The position numbers and the translations under genes are program-made. From positions 1-25,435 of the forward strand of contig JBJOJS010000126.1 in the NCBI GenBank assembly GCA_046046455.1: DNA of 25,435 nt, written 5' to 3'. Positions 14,028 to 21,220 of the stretch are shown here, one piece after another (within the stretch, counting starts at the first letter, position 1; every line of letters starts with the position of its first letter). The DNA is from Mxb001 sp046046455. GTDB taxonomy: Bacteria; Actinomycetota; Actinomycetes; S36-B12. Below the pieces are notes generated by a model. It had not been told where the DNA came from. It ran no database searches and worked only from the letters and a program-made list of their open reading frames with translations.

Positions 14028-14030
14028 CAA
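14002..14030 (-). promoter_or_regulatory. Candidate ftsZ promoter
   Basis: On the minus strand TTGCTC (14030-14025) is followed by 17 bases and TAACCT (14007-14002). The -10 hexamer and spacing are the same as in the promoter at 172-200. Transcription would start near 13995, leaving a leader of about 110 bases that includes the lower of the two 16-bp repeats. Confidence 0.45.
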
Positions 14031-14093
14031 GAAGCCACGCCTGTCACACCTCTCACAACCCTGGGTACATCTCCTAGCCCGAGTGGTCAGTTG

Positions 14094-14207
14094 TCAGGGG
14101 TACGCCGCGGCTCCCGGCGAACTCCGGTCGAAAAGTGCCACCGCACGGCAGATTCCGACCGAAGTTCACCCGGGATCTGGCCGGCGCCCATCAGGGGTAC
14201 GCCGCGG
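14094..14207. repeat. 17-bp direct repeat spanning the 3' end of the hydrolase gene
   Basis: TCAGGGGTACGCCGCGG occurs at 14094-14110 and again at 14191-14207, 97 bases apart. The second copy contains the stop codon and last codons of the hydrolase gene; the first is intergenic. It may be the scar of a duplication or of an insertion at this point in the division cluster. Confidence 0.65.
14119..14167 (-). terminator. Hairpin after the hydrolase gene
   Basis: GAACTCCGGTCG (14119-14130) and CGACCGAAGTTC (14156-14167) are inverted repeats with one mismatch that becomes a G-U pair on the minus-strand RNA, giving an unbroken 12-bp stem there. The 25-base loop can fold again (TGCC and GGCA at 14137-14150). 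It begins 24 bases after the hydrolase stop and could end that transcript before ftsZ. No U-run follows. Confidence 0.4.
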
Positions 14208-14961
14208 TGACCTGCGCGCGCACCTCGGCGGCCAGCGCCATGACGTCGGTCCCGCTGCCCGGCTCCCCGCACACCCGAGCGGCCCAGGGGTCGGCAGCAA
14301 GCGCGGGTCCGGTGACCTCGCCCGGGATGCGCTCGGGGTCCGCATGCGACAGGCCGAGATGCTCACGCACCGTCCAGCCCCGCGCACGCAGCTCGGCGAC
14401 GGTCGCACCCTGCCGATTGCACCGCGACGGCCGGCAGGAGTGCACCCACGCCCGCGCACGCACATCGGCGTCGAGGGCGGCCAGGGCGCCGCTGAGCAGA
14501 CCGCCCACCGTGTCGACGGGGTCGAGGAGCACCAGACCCGCGACACTGCCCGGCACCCGGGCCTCGAGGCATGCCGCGGCGTGCCCGACGACCGCGCCAC
14601 CCGCGGAGTGGCCGACGAGGGTCCACGACGGCGGCGCACCGTCACCCACTCCCCTCGCCTGGGGCAGTCCTCCCTCGACAGCGCGCGCGAGTGTCACCGA
14701 CGCCGCGGTGAGCCAGGTGCGGTCATGCATCGACCGACGTGGCCGCCACCATGCGATGTCGGGGCGTACCACGGTGACGCCGTCGCGAGCGAGCAACTGA
14801 GCGAGACCGGCCAGCGCCGACGCGCGTCGGGCGAATCCGTGCTGCACCCATGCCCATCCGCGCGGTTCACCGACCGCCGCGGTCCACGTCGTGCGCAGAC
14901 GACCACCGAGCGGTACGTCGAGATCGAGCACCAGGTCAGCTGCCAGGTCGCGGGTCGGCAC
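14191..14961 (-). CDS. Alpha/beta hydrolase (chlorophyllase-like lipase/esterase fold)
   Basis: Protein of 256 residues from a GTG at 14961 that has GGGAGG eight bases upstream; a longer frame to 15081 would overlap the divergent permease start and is less likely. VQHGFARR (about 39-46) is the oxyanion-hole segment and LVGHSAGGAVVGHAA holds the nucleophile Ser119. LVLLDPVDTVGG supplies the probable acid, and LGLSHADPE the probable His. The GHSxGG plus LDPVD pattern resembles chlorophyllase/lipase-type hydrolases, though no chlorophyll context exists here; the substrate is unknown. No signal peptide is seen, so it is probably cytoplasmic. It is divergent from the ABC exporter across about 120 bases and lies between the two halves of the division cluster. 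Confidence 0.75.
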   Translation of the reverse strand: MPTRDLAADLVLDLDVPLGGRLRTTWTAAVGEPRGWAWVQHGFARRASALAGLAQLLARDGVTVVRPDIAWWRPRRSMHDRTWLTAASVTLARAVEGGLPQARGVGDGAPPSWTLVGHSAGGAVVGHAAACLEARVPGSVAGLVLLDPVDTVGGLLSGALAALDADVRARAWVHSCRPSRCNRQGATVAELRARGWTVREHLGLSHADPERIPGEVTGPALAADPWAARVCGEPGSGTDVMALAAEVRAQVTAAYP

Positions 14962-15081
14962 TCCCCTAGCCTCCCGCACGCCATGGCCGGCGTGAGCGAG
15001 GCCACGTGCCCGGGGGCCCGGGATGCGCAGCGAGTCCGGACCCGGCAGAGTGAGCGCACCAGGCCGATCTCGGGAGGTCAC
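14962..15081. other. Divergent gap between hydrolase and ABC exporter
   Basis: This 120-base gap must hold the promoters of both genes. I see the ribosome binding sites (GGGAGG on the minus strand near 14975; GGGAGG at 15072-15077 on the plus strand) but no convincing -35/-10 pair. Confidence 0.4.
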
Positions 15082-16170
15082 ATGGGTCTGGCAGGGGCGG
15101 AGATCCGCCGTGCCAAGTTGCGTTTCGGCCTGCTCACCGGGGCCGTCTCACTGCTCATCTTCCTCGTCCTCCTGCTCTCCACCCTCTCGGCGGCACTCGT
15201 GGGCGCCCTCGTGGGCGCACTGGAGGGGCTGCGCGCCGACGGGCTGGTCTACGCCGACTTCGCGCGCGACAACATCGCCGCGAGCCGCATGGACCCGCAG
15301 GTCACCGCGGCTGTTGCTGCGATCGACGGCGTGACCGCGGCCGCACCCGTCGCGACCTTCACGACCGCCGCGGTCATCGATGGCGCGCAGGCCGACGTGC
15401 AGGTCTTCGGCTTCACCCCCGACGCACCCGGAGCTCCGACGGGCCTCGTCGACGGCGTGCTGCCGACCGCATCCGGCGAGGCCGCGGTCGACGGCGGCGG
15501 TGTCGCGATCGGCGACGTCATCACGCTCGACCCGGCAGGCACCGAGCTCACCGTGGTCGGCCTGCTGCGCGGGGCGCAGTTCAATGCCATCCCCACCATC
15601 TACACCGGGCCCGACACCTACGACGCGGCCTTCACCGCGACCAATCCGGGCCTGCCCTTCGTGCCGGTCAACGCCGTCGCCTTCGATGCGGCCGACCCCG
15701 CGGCCGTTGCCGTCGCGATCGAGCAGGGAGTGCCCGGGGTCAGTGCCTACTCCCGCGACGAGGCGGTCTCGCTCATCCCCGGCATCGAGTCGATCTCGCA
15801 GAGCTTCGGCATCCTCGTCGGCCTCACCTTCGTCATCGGCATCGTGGTCATCGGCTTCTTCTTCCTGATCCTCACGGTGCAAAAGCTCAAGCCCTTCACG
15901 CTGCTGCGCGCTATCGGCACGAGCACCGGGCGACTGGCGGCGACGGTCGCGATCCAGATCACCCTCGTGGTGCTTCTGGCCTCGGTCATCGCGGTCGGAC
16001 TCACCCTGCTGGCCGTGCAGGGACTCAACACCGGCCTACCCGTCACCATCGAGCCGAGCCTCATCATCGGCGTGGTGCTGAGCGTGTGGATCTTCTCGCT
16101 GCTCGCGGGCCTGCTCAGCATCCGGCGCATCGCGCGCATCGACCCGGCGAGCGCGGTGGGTGCGCGATGA
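15082..16170 (+). CDS. ABC exporter permease, FtsX/MacB/DevC type (first paralogue)
   Basis: Protein of 362 residues. Topology is the four-helix FtsX/MacB plan: one N-terminal membrane helix (about 15-40), an extracytoplasmic domain (about 45-230) and three C-terminal helices (about 235-260, 285-310, 330-350). The cytoplasmic loop QKLKPFTLLRAIGTSTGRL is the typical ATPase-coupling segment of DevC-like permeases. ATG 15082 has GGGAGG four bases upstream. The next permease starts inside its stop (ATGA). Such systems export lipids or peptides, or pull substrates out of the membrane by mechanotransmission; the substrate is unknown. No membrane-fusion subunit is encoded here. Confidence 0.85.
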   Translation: MGLAGAEIRRAKLRFGLLTGAVSLLIFLVLLLSTLSAALVGALVGALEGLRADGLVYADFARDNIAASRMDPQVTAAVAAIDGVTAAAPVATFTTAAVIDGAQADVQVFGFTPDAPGAPTGLVDGVLPTASGEAAVDGGGVAIGDVITLDPAGTELTVVGLLRGAQFNAIPTIYTGPDTYDAAFTATNPGLPFVPVNAVAFDAADPAAVAVAIEQGVPGVSAYSRDEAVSLIPGIESISQSFGILVGLTFVIGIVVIGFFFLILTVQKLKPFTLLRAIGTSTGRLAATVAIQITLVVLLASVIAVGLTLLAVQGLNTGLPVTIEPSLIIGVVLSVWIFSLLAGLLSIRRIARIDPASAVGAR

Positions 16171-17288
16171 GCGGTCCCGCAGCACTCCTGTCGCGCGGTG
16201 AGCTCACGCGCACCAAGGGCCGCTTCGGCGCGGTCGTCGGCGCACTCGCTCTCATCGTCTTCCTCGTCCTCGTCCTCGGCGCGTTGGCCGATGGCCTGTT
16301 CTACGGTGCGACGGGGGCGGTGCGCTCCACCAATGCCACGGCCTACGCCTTCTCCGATGACGCGGAGGGATCGCTCATCCGCTCGCGCATGGACGAGTCC
16401 GACGTCGCCGCGTTCGCCAGCGCACCGGGCGTCGAAGCCGCCGGGCCCGTCGGGGTACTCCTCACCGGAGGCACCGGCCCGCAGGGTGACATCGACCTCG
16501 CCGTCTTCGGCCTCGACCTGGGCGGCCCGGGCACTCCGACGACGCTCGTCGAGGGGCGCATGCCCGGAGCGGGCGAGATCGGCGTCGCCGCCGTCGACAC
16601 GCGTCTGCAGGACGTCGGCGTCACCCTCGGGTCGCAGGTGGCGGTGGGCGACGTCGCGGTCGAGGTCGTCGGCTTCGTCTCGGACGCGGCGTACCAGCTG
16701 CAGCCGACCGTGTGGACCTCCGTGGCCGACTGGCGCGCGATGCGCGATGCGGTGCGGCCGGAGCTGCGTGGACAACCCACCGCGATCAACGCCGTCGCGC
16801 TCATCACCGAGCCCGGTGCCGACCTCGGTGCCATCGCCGCCGCGATTCCCGGCACATCCGTGCTCACCGCGGAGGCCGTCGGCCTGGCGATCCCGGGCGT
16901 CGAGCAGCAGAGCTCCACGCTCAACTCGATCATCTACACCACGCTCGCCGTGGCCGCCCTGGTCGTCGCGCTCTTCTTCGCCCTGCTCGTGCTCGAGAAG
17001 CGCGAGCTCTTCGCCGCTCTCAAGGCACTCGGCACTCCGACGGGAGCGCTGGGCCGGGCGGTGCTCGTACAAGCCGTCGTCGCGTCGATCCTCGGTGTCA
17101 TCATCGGCGCGATGGTCGCGCGGCTCTTCGGACTCATCATCCCCGCGACGGTGCCCACGCTCTTCCGCACCGACACCCTGATCCAGATCGCCATCTTCAC
17201 CCTCGTCGCCGGTGTCGTCGGCGCCGCCTTCTCCCTGCGCCGCCTGGCGCGCATCGATCCGGCCACCGCCATCGGAGGAACGCTATGA
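16167..17288 (+). CDS. ABC exporter permease, FtsX/MacB/DevC type (second paralogue)
   Basis: Protein of 373 residues with the same plan as the preceding permease: N-terminal helix about 20-45, large outer domain about 50-250, three C-terminal helices. Shared features such as IFLVLVL in helix 1, the SRMD segment after it, GVEAAGPVGV, and the coupling loop EKRELFAALKALGTPTGALG followed by RRLARIDPATAIG show that the two permeases arose by duplication. They probably form a heterodimer. ATG overlaps the stop of the first permease, and its TGA overlaps the ATG of the ATPase gene. Confidence 0.85.
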   Translation: MSGPAALLSRGELTRTKGRFGAVVGALALIVFLVLVLGALADGLFYGATGAVRSTNATAYAFSDDAEGSLIRSRMDESDVAAFASAPGVEAAGPVGVLLTGGTGPQGDIDLAVFGLDLGGPGTPTTLVEGRMPGAGEIGVAAVDTRLQDVGVTLGSQVAVGDVAVEVVGFVSDAAYQLQPTVWTSVADWRAMRDAVRPELRGQPTAINAVALITEPGADLGAIAAAIPGTSVLTAEAVGLAIPGVEQQSSTLNSIIYTTLAVAALVVALFFALLVLEKRELFAALKALGTPTGALGRAVLVQAVVASILGVIIGAMVARLFGLIIPATVPTLFRTDTLIQIAIFTLVAGVVGAAFSLRRLARIDPATAIGGTL

Positions 17289-18010
17289 ACGACCCCGTCG
17301 CCGCTCGCACCGGTGCGCTCCTGCAGGTGCGCAATGTGAGCAAGGTCTACGGCAGCGGCCACACCGCGGTCACCGCGCTCGACGACGCCACGATGTCGGT
17401 AGACCAGGGAGAGTTCGTCGCGCTGCTCGGTCCGTCGGGCTCGGGCAAGACGACCCTTATCTCCATCATCGGCGGCCTGCTCGCCGCCACCTCGGGCACG
17501 GTGACGATCGGCGACGTCGATGTCACCTCGCTGTCCAAGCGGGCGCTGACGAAGTTCCGCGCCGAGCGGGTCGGCTTCGTCTTCCAGTCGGCCAACCTCG
17601 TGCCCTTCCTCACCGCGCGCGAGAACCTCCTCTACGTCGCCACCCTGGTCAAGACACCCAAGAAGGCCGCGCAGCAGCGCGCCGACCAGCTCCTCGAGGA
17701 GCTCGGTCTGGCCGATCGCGCCAAGAACCTCCCCGAGCAGCTCTCCGGGGGCGAGCGTCAGCGCGTCGCCATCGGCCGCGCGCTCATGAACGATCCCGAC
17801 CTCGTGCTCGTCGACGAGCCCACCGCGGCTCTCGACACCGCGCTCGGTCGCCAGGTCGTGCAACTGCTCCGCCGCGAGATCAAGGACCGCGGCAAGACCG
17901 GGATCATGGTGACGCACGACCTGCGCATGGTGGAGTACACCGATCGGGTCTTCGAGATCCTCGACGGTCACCTCACGCACGTCGAGGAGCCCAGCGCCCT
18001 CAAGCACTAG
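17285..18010 (+). CDS. ABC exporter ATPase, MacB/LolD/DevA type
   Basis: Protein of 241 residues. Walker A is GPSGSGKT (49-56), the signature is LSGGERQR, Walker B is LVLVDEPTAALD and the switch histidine is in VTHDLRMVEYTD. The QSANLVPFLTARENL segment is the Q-loop of the MacB/LolD subfamily. It powers the heterodimeric permease encoded just upstream, with which it overlaps by four bases. It is the last gene of the plus-strand unit and converges on ftsQ, with 38 bases between stops. Confidence 0.92.
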   Translation: MNDPVAARTGALLQVRNVSKVYGSGHTAVTALDDATMSVDQGEFVALLGPSGSGKTTLISIIGGLLAATSGTVTIGDVDVTSLSKRALTKFRAERVGFVFQSANLVPFLTARENLLYVATLVKTPKKAAQQRADQLLEELGLADRAKNLPEQLSGGERQRVAIGRALMNDPDLVLVDEPTAALDTALGRQVVQLLRREIKDRGKTGIMVTHDLRMVEYTDRVFEILDGHLTHVEEPSALKH

Positions 18011-18012
18011 CC

Positions 18013-18054
18013 GCGCAGGATCACGAGCGCAGGGTCAGGTGCGCAGGGTCAGGA
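18013..18054. repeat. Three 14-bp tandem repeats between the ATPase gene and ftsQ
   Basis: GCGCAGGATCACGA (18013-18026), GCGCAGGGTCAGGT (18027-18040) and GCGCAGGGTCAGGA (18041-18054) follow each other without spacing. The last copy contains the ftsQ stop codon (18049-18051). They fill nearly the whole convergent gap. No hairpin is formed, so this is not a normal terminator. Confidence 0.8.
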
Positions 18055-18726
18055 ACGCGGGGTGTCCGACGTCGCCGGCACGCCGGGTGCGGACACGTCG
18101 TAGAACTTCGCGTCGACCTTGAGCAGCACCGTGAGGACCTCGGCCTTGAAGGCTCCCTCCTCGGCGGAACCCCACATGACCTCGGATCCATTGCGCAGCA
18201 GGAGGGTCACGTTGTTGCGCGTGGTCGCCTCGATGCCGACCACCCTGCGGCGGATGTCCTCGGGGAGTTCTCGGGCCACCGCGACGGCCGCTCCCACCCC
18301 ATCGCCCGTGGCGCGCACGATGGGCAGGTCCCCCTCGGTCGCCGGGATGGTGCGGATGACGGCACCGGAGGCGTCCACGACGTCGTAGCCGCCCGCGCTC
18401 GCCACGAGCGCGACAGGTGAGCGCCGGGTCACATCGATGACGATCGTGTCCGGCCAGGAGCGGGAGACCGTCGCGGACTCGACCTGGGGCAGCGCGGTGA
18501 TGCGCTCCTCGATCGCGCCAGTGTCGACGCGCAGCAGCGGTGTGCCGGTCTCGACCGCGGCGACGGTGCCGACCTCGTCCGGAGACAGGGGTCCGGCGAC
18601 GTCGGCGGCGGAGCTCACCGTGACCTGCACCTGCGTGACGGCCATCCACGGCGAGAACCACAGCAGCCACCCCACGGCGAGGAGGACGGGTACGACGATG
18701 ATGACGGGGATGAGCCAGCGCTTCAC
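18049..18726 (-). CDS. ftsQ: Cell division protein FtsQ
   Basis: Protein of 225 residues from a GTG at 18726 that overlaps the murC stop (GTGA); the longer frame upstream lies in murC and is discarded. A very short cytoplasmic start (MKRW) leads into one membrane helix (about 5-27). Then comes a POTRA domain (VTQVQVTVSS through IEERITALPQVESATVSRSWPDTIVIDVTRRSPVAL) and the FtsQ beta domain. FtsQ links FtsL/FtsB to the septal synthase. It is the last gene of the ftsW-murG-murC-ftsQ unit. The cytoplasmic tail is much shorter than in many actinobacterial FtsQ proteins. Confidence 0.92.
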   Translation of the reverse strand: MKRWLIPVIIVVPVLLAVGWLLWFSPWMAVTQVQVTVSSAADVAGPLSPDEVGTVAAVETGTPLLRVDTGAIEERITALPQVESATVSRSWPDTIVIDVTRRSPVALVASAGGYDVVDASGAVIRTIPATEGDLPIVRATGDGVGAAVAVARELPEDIRRRVVGIEATTRNNVTLLLRNGSEVMWGSAEEGAFKAEVLTVLLKVDAKFYDVSAPGVPATSDTPRS

Positions 18727-20129
18727 GCACGCTCCCGCAGCATCTCGACGATCTGGGGCGCGAGCATGCCGACGTCGCCTGCGCCCATGGTGAGCACGAC
18801 GTCGCCGGAGCGCACGCGCTCGACCACGACGCGGGGCACCTGGGCCCACGACGGCTCGAAGTGGACGCGGTCGGCCGGCAGCGGCACGGCGGCGGCGATG
18901 ACCTCACCGCTCGCACCGGGGATCGGCTGCTCCCCCGCGCTGTAGACCTCGAGCACGATGACGATGTCGGCAAGGCCGAGCGCCTGGCCGAAGTCGCGCG
19001 CGAAGACCGACGTGCGCGTGTAGCGGTGGCTTTGGAAGGCGACGACGACGCGACCCTCCCCCGCGACCTCGCGCGCAGCGCGCAGCGTGACCTCCACCTC
19101 GGTCGGGTGGTGGGCGTAGTCGTCGTAGACGCGGACTCCCTCGACCTGCCCGCGCAGCTCGAAACGCCGCTGCGTGCCGGTGAAGGCGCCCAGGCCCTCG
19201 GCAGCCTCGGCGAGCGAGGCGCCGAGCACGGAGGCGACGGTCCACGCGGCCGCGGCGTTGAGGGCGTTGTGCAGGCCGGGCACCTGGAGCGTCACGGTGC
19301 CGCGGCGCACGCCGTGGTCGACGATGCCGAACGACCACCCGCGCTCGCGCGCGACGGGATCGGTGATCCGCACATCGGCGTCCGCGGCCTGGCCGTAGGT
19401 GACGACGTGCACGCCCTCGGCCCGCGCCCGCTCGGCGACGCGCCGTGCACCGGGATCGTCCGCGCAGATGACGGCGATGCCATCCACCTCGCGGGTGGCG
19501 GCGCAGAAGCGCACGAAGGCGTCCTCGATGCTTGCGAGGTCGGCCCAGTGGTCGAGGTGGTCGGCCTCGACATTGGTGACCACCGCGACCTGCGGCGTGA
19601 TCGCGAGGAAGGAGCCGTCGGATTCGTCGGCCTCGACGACGAAGTGCGGCCCGGTCCCCCAGTGCGCATTGGTGCCCGAGGACTGCAGTTCGCTTCCGAT
19701 GGCGAAGGACGGGTCCTCACCGCAGGCCTGCAGCGCGACGGTGACCATCGACGTCGTGGTGGTCTTGCCGTGCGTGCCGGCGATCGCGATCGGCTGGCGT
19801 CCGGCCATGACGGCGTTGAGTGCCTCAGCGCGCGTCCACACGGGCAGTCCGCGGCGGCGCGCCTCGACGACCTCGGGATTGGTGGGCGGGATCGCGGTCG
19901 AGGCGACGACCACCGAGGCGGGCGGATCCCCGTCCAGGCACTCCACTCCGTGGCCGACATGCACCTGCGCACCGAGGGCGCGCAGCGCCGTGAGTCGTCG
20001 GGATTCCTTCGCGTCGCTTCCCGACACGGGCACGCCCTGGGCGAGCATGAGCCGGGCGAGGGCCGACATCCCCGCGCCGCCGATGCCGATGAGGTGCACG
20101 CGCGCGACGCCATCGAGCGAGGGGGACAT
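18723..20129 (-). CDS. murC: UDP-N-acetylmuramate--L-alanine ligase MurC
   Basis: Protein of 468 residues. VHLIGIGGAGMSALARLML (about 10-29) is the UDP-binding N-terminus, AIAGTHGKTTTTSMV holds the ATP P-loop, EADESDGSFL and TNVEADHLDHW follow, and VYDDYAHHPTEVEVTL is the conserved C-terminal segment. It adds L-Ala to UDP-MurNAc, the first amino acid of the peptidoglycan stem, in the cytoplasm. The ATG at 20129 overlaps the murG stop as TGATG; a GTG one codon upstream (20132, GTGA overlap) is an equal alternative. Its stop overlaps the ftsQ start. Confidence 0.96.
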   Translation of the reverse strand: MSPSLDGVARVHLIGIGGAGMSALARLMLAQGVPVSGSDAKESRRLTALRALGAQVHVGHGVECLDGDPPASVVVASTAIPPTNPEVVEARRRGLPVWTRAEALNAVMAGRQPIAIAGTHGKTTTTSMVTVALQACGEDPSFAIGSELQSSGTNAHWGTGPHFVVEADESDGSFLAITPQVAVVTNVEADHLDHWADLASIEDAFVRFCAATREVDGIAVICADDPGARRVAERARAEGVHVVTYGQAADADVRITDPVARERGWSFGIVDHGVRRGTVTLQVPGLHNALNAAAAWTVASVLGASLAEAAEGLGAFTGTQRRFELRGQVEGVRVYDDYAHHPTEVEVTLRAAREVAGEGRVVVAFQSHRYTRTSVFARDFGQALGLADIVIVLEVYSAGEQPIPGASGEVIAAAVPLPADRVHFEPSWAQVPRVVVERVRSGDVVLTMGAGDVGMLAPQIVEMLRERA

Positions 20130-21220
20130 CACCGACCACCCGCTGCCGCGGCACGCACCATGTCGGCGAGGCGATCGGCGCCGTCGCGCACGCCGTGAGT
20201 CGACGCCGCCTGACCCATCGCCGCGAGGCGCTCCGGATCGCCCACCAGCGGCAGCACTCGCGCGCGCAGGGCCTCGGGGGTGAAGTCGGCGTCCTCGATG
20301 AGCAGGCCACCGCCCGCTGCGACGACGGGCTGGGCATTGAGGCGCTGCTCGCCGTTGCCGATGGGCAGCGGCACGTAGACCGCGGGCAGTCCGACCGCCG
20401 CGAGCTCGGCGCAGGTCATCGCACCGGCCCGCGTGATGGCGAGGTCGGCGGCGGCGTAGGCGAGGTCCATGCGGTCGATGTAGGGCAGCGTCACATATGC
20501 GACATCGCCGCTACCTACGGGGATCACGCCCGCGGCGCTCTCCCCCACGGCGTGCAGCACCTGCACCCCCGCCGCGCGCAGCTCGGGCGCGGCGCCGGTC
20601 ACGACCTCGTTGAGGCGCTTCGCTCCGAGCGAGCCGCCGAAGACGAGCAGCGTCGTGCGATCGGGATCCAGGCCGAAGTGCGCCCGGGCCTCCCGCTGCA
20701 TCCCCGCGCGATCGAGCGCGACGATCGAGGCGCGCAGGGGCATGCCCATGTGCGTTGCGCCGGGGATGGATCCGGCGACAGCCTCGGCGACCCAGGGGGT
20801 GAAGCGGGCGCCGAGCTTGTTGGCCATACCGGCGCGGGCATTGGCCTCGTGGATCACCAGAGGCACCTTCGCGGAGCGCGCCGCGAGATACGCGGGTGCG
20901 GCGACATAGCCGCCGAAGCCCACGACGACACCGGGCTTCTCCTCCGCGAGGATGCGGCGCATCTGACGTACCGAGCCCGCGATGCGCGGGGCGATGAGGA
21001 GCATGTCCTTCGAGGGCTTCCGAGGCATGGGTACGGCGGGCAGCGTGCGCAGGCGCCTACCGCGCTCGGGCACCAGTCGCGCCTCGAGGCCCACGGAGCG
21101 TCCGACGAAGACGATCTCGGTGGCGGGATCGGCGGCGGTGAGGGTGTCGGCCAGCGTGAGCGCGGGCTCGATGTGCCCCGCCGTGCCGCCCGCGGCGAGC
21201 AGCACCTTCACCGCGGTCAT
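20129..21220 (-). CDS. murG: MurG, lipid II N-acetylglucosaminyltransferase
   Basis: Protein of 363 residues. VLLAAGGTAGHIEPALTLAD (about 6-25) is the first glycine-rich motif, VVGFGGYVAAPAYLAA and VIHEANARAGMANKLG follow, then VFGGSLGAKRLNE and the UDP-GlcNAc-binding AITRAGAMTCAELAAVGLPAVYVPL. It transfers GlcNAc to lipid I on the inner face of the membrane. The ATG overlaps the ftsW stop (ATGA), and its TGA overlaps the murC start. The much longer frame upstream is antisense-free ftsW sequence in another frame and is not part of the gene. Confidence 0.96.
   Translation of the reverse strand: MTAVKVLLAAGGTAGHIEPALTLADTLTAADPATEIVFVGRSVGLEARLVPERGRRLRTLPAVPMPRKPSKDMLLIAPRIAGSVRQMRRILAEEKPGVVVGFGGYVAAPAYLAARSAKVPLVIHEANARAGMANKLGARFTPWVAEAVAGSIPGATHMGMPLRASIVALDRAGMQREARAHFGLDPDRTTLLVFGGSLGAKRLNEVVTGAAPELRAAGVQVLHAVGESAAGVIPVGSGDVAYVTLPYIDRMDLAYAAADLAITRAGAMTCAELAAVGLPAVYVPLPIGNGEQRLNAQPVVAAGGGLLIEDADFTPEALRARVLPLVGDPERLAAMGQAASTHGVRDGADRLADMVRAAAAGGR

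Noticed and set aside
14962..15081. Longer hydrolase start at GTG 15081
   Set aside because: It would overlap the ribosome site of the divergent permease, adds 40 residues without homology, and has no ribosome binding site, while GTG 14961 has GGGAGG.
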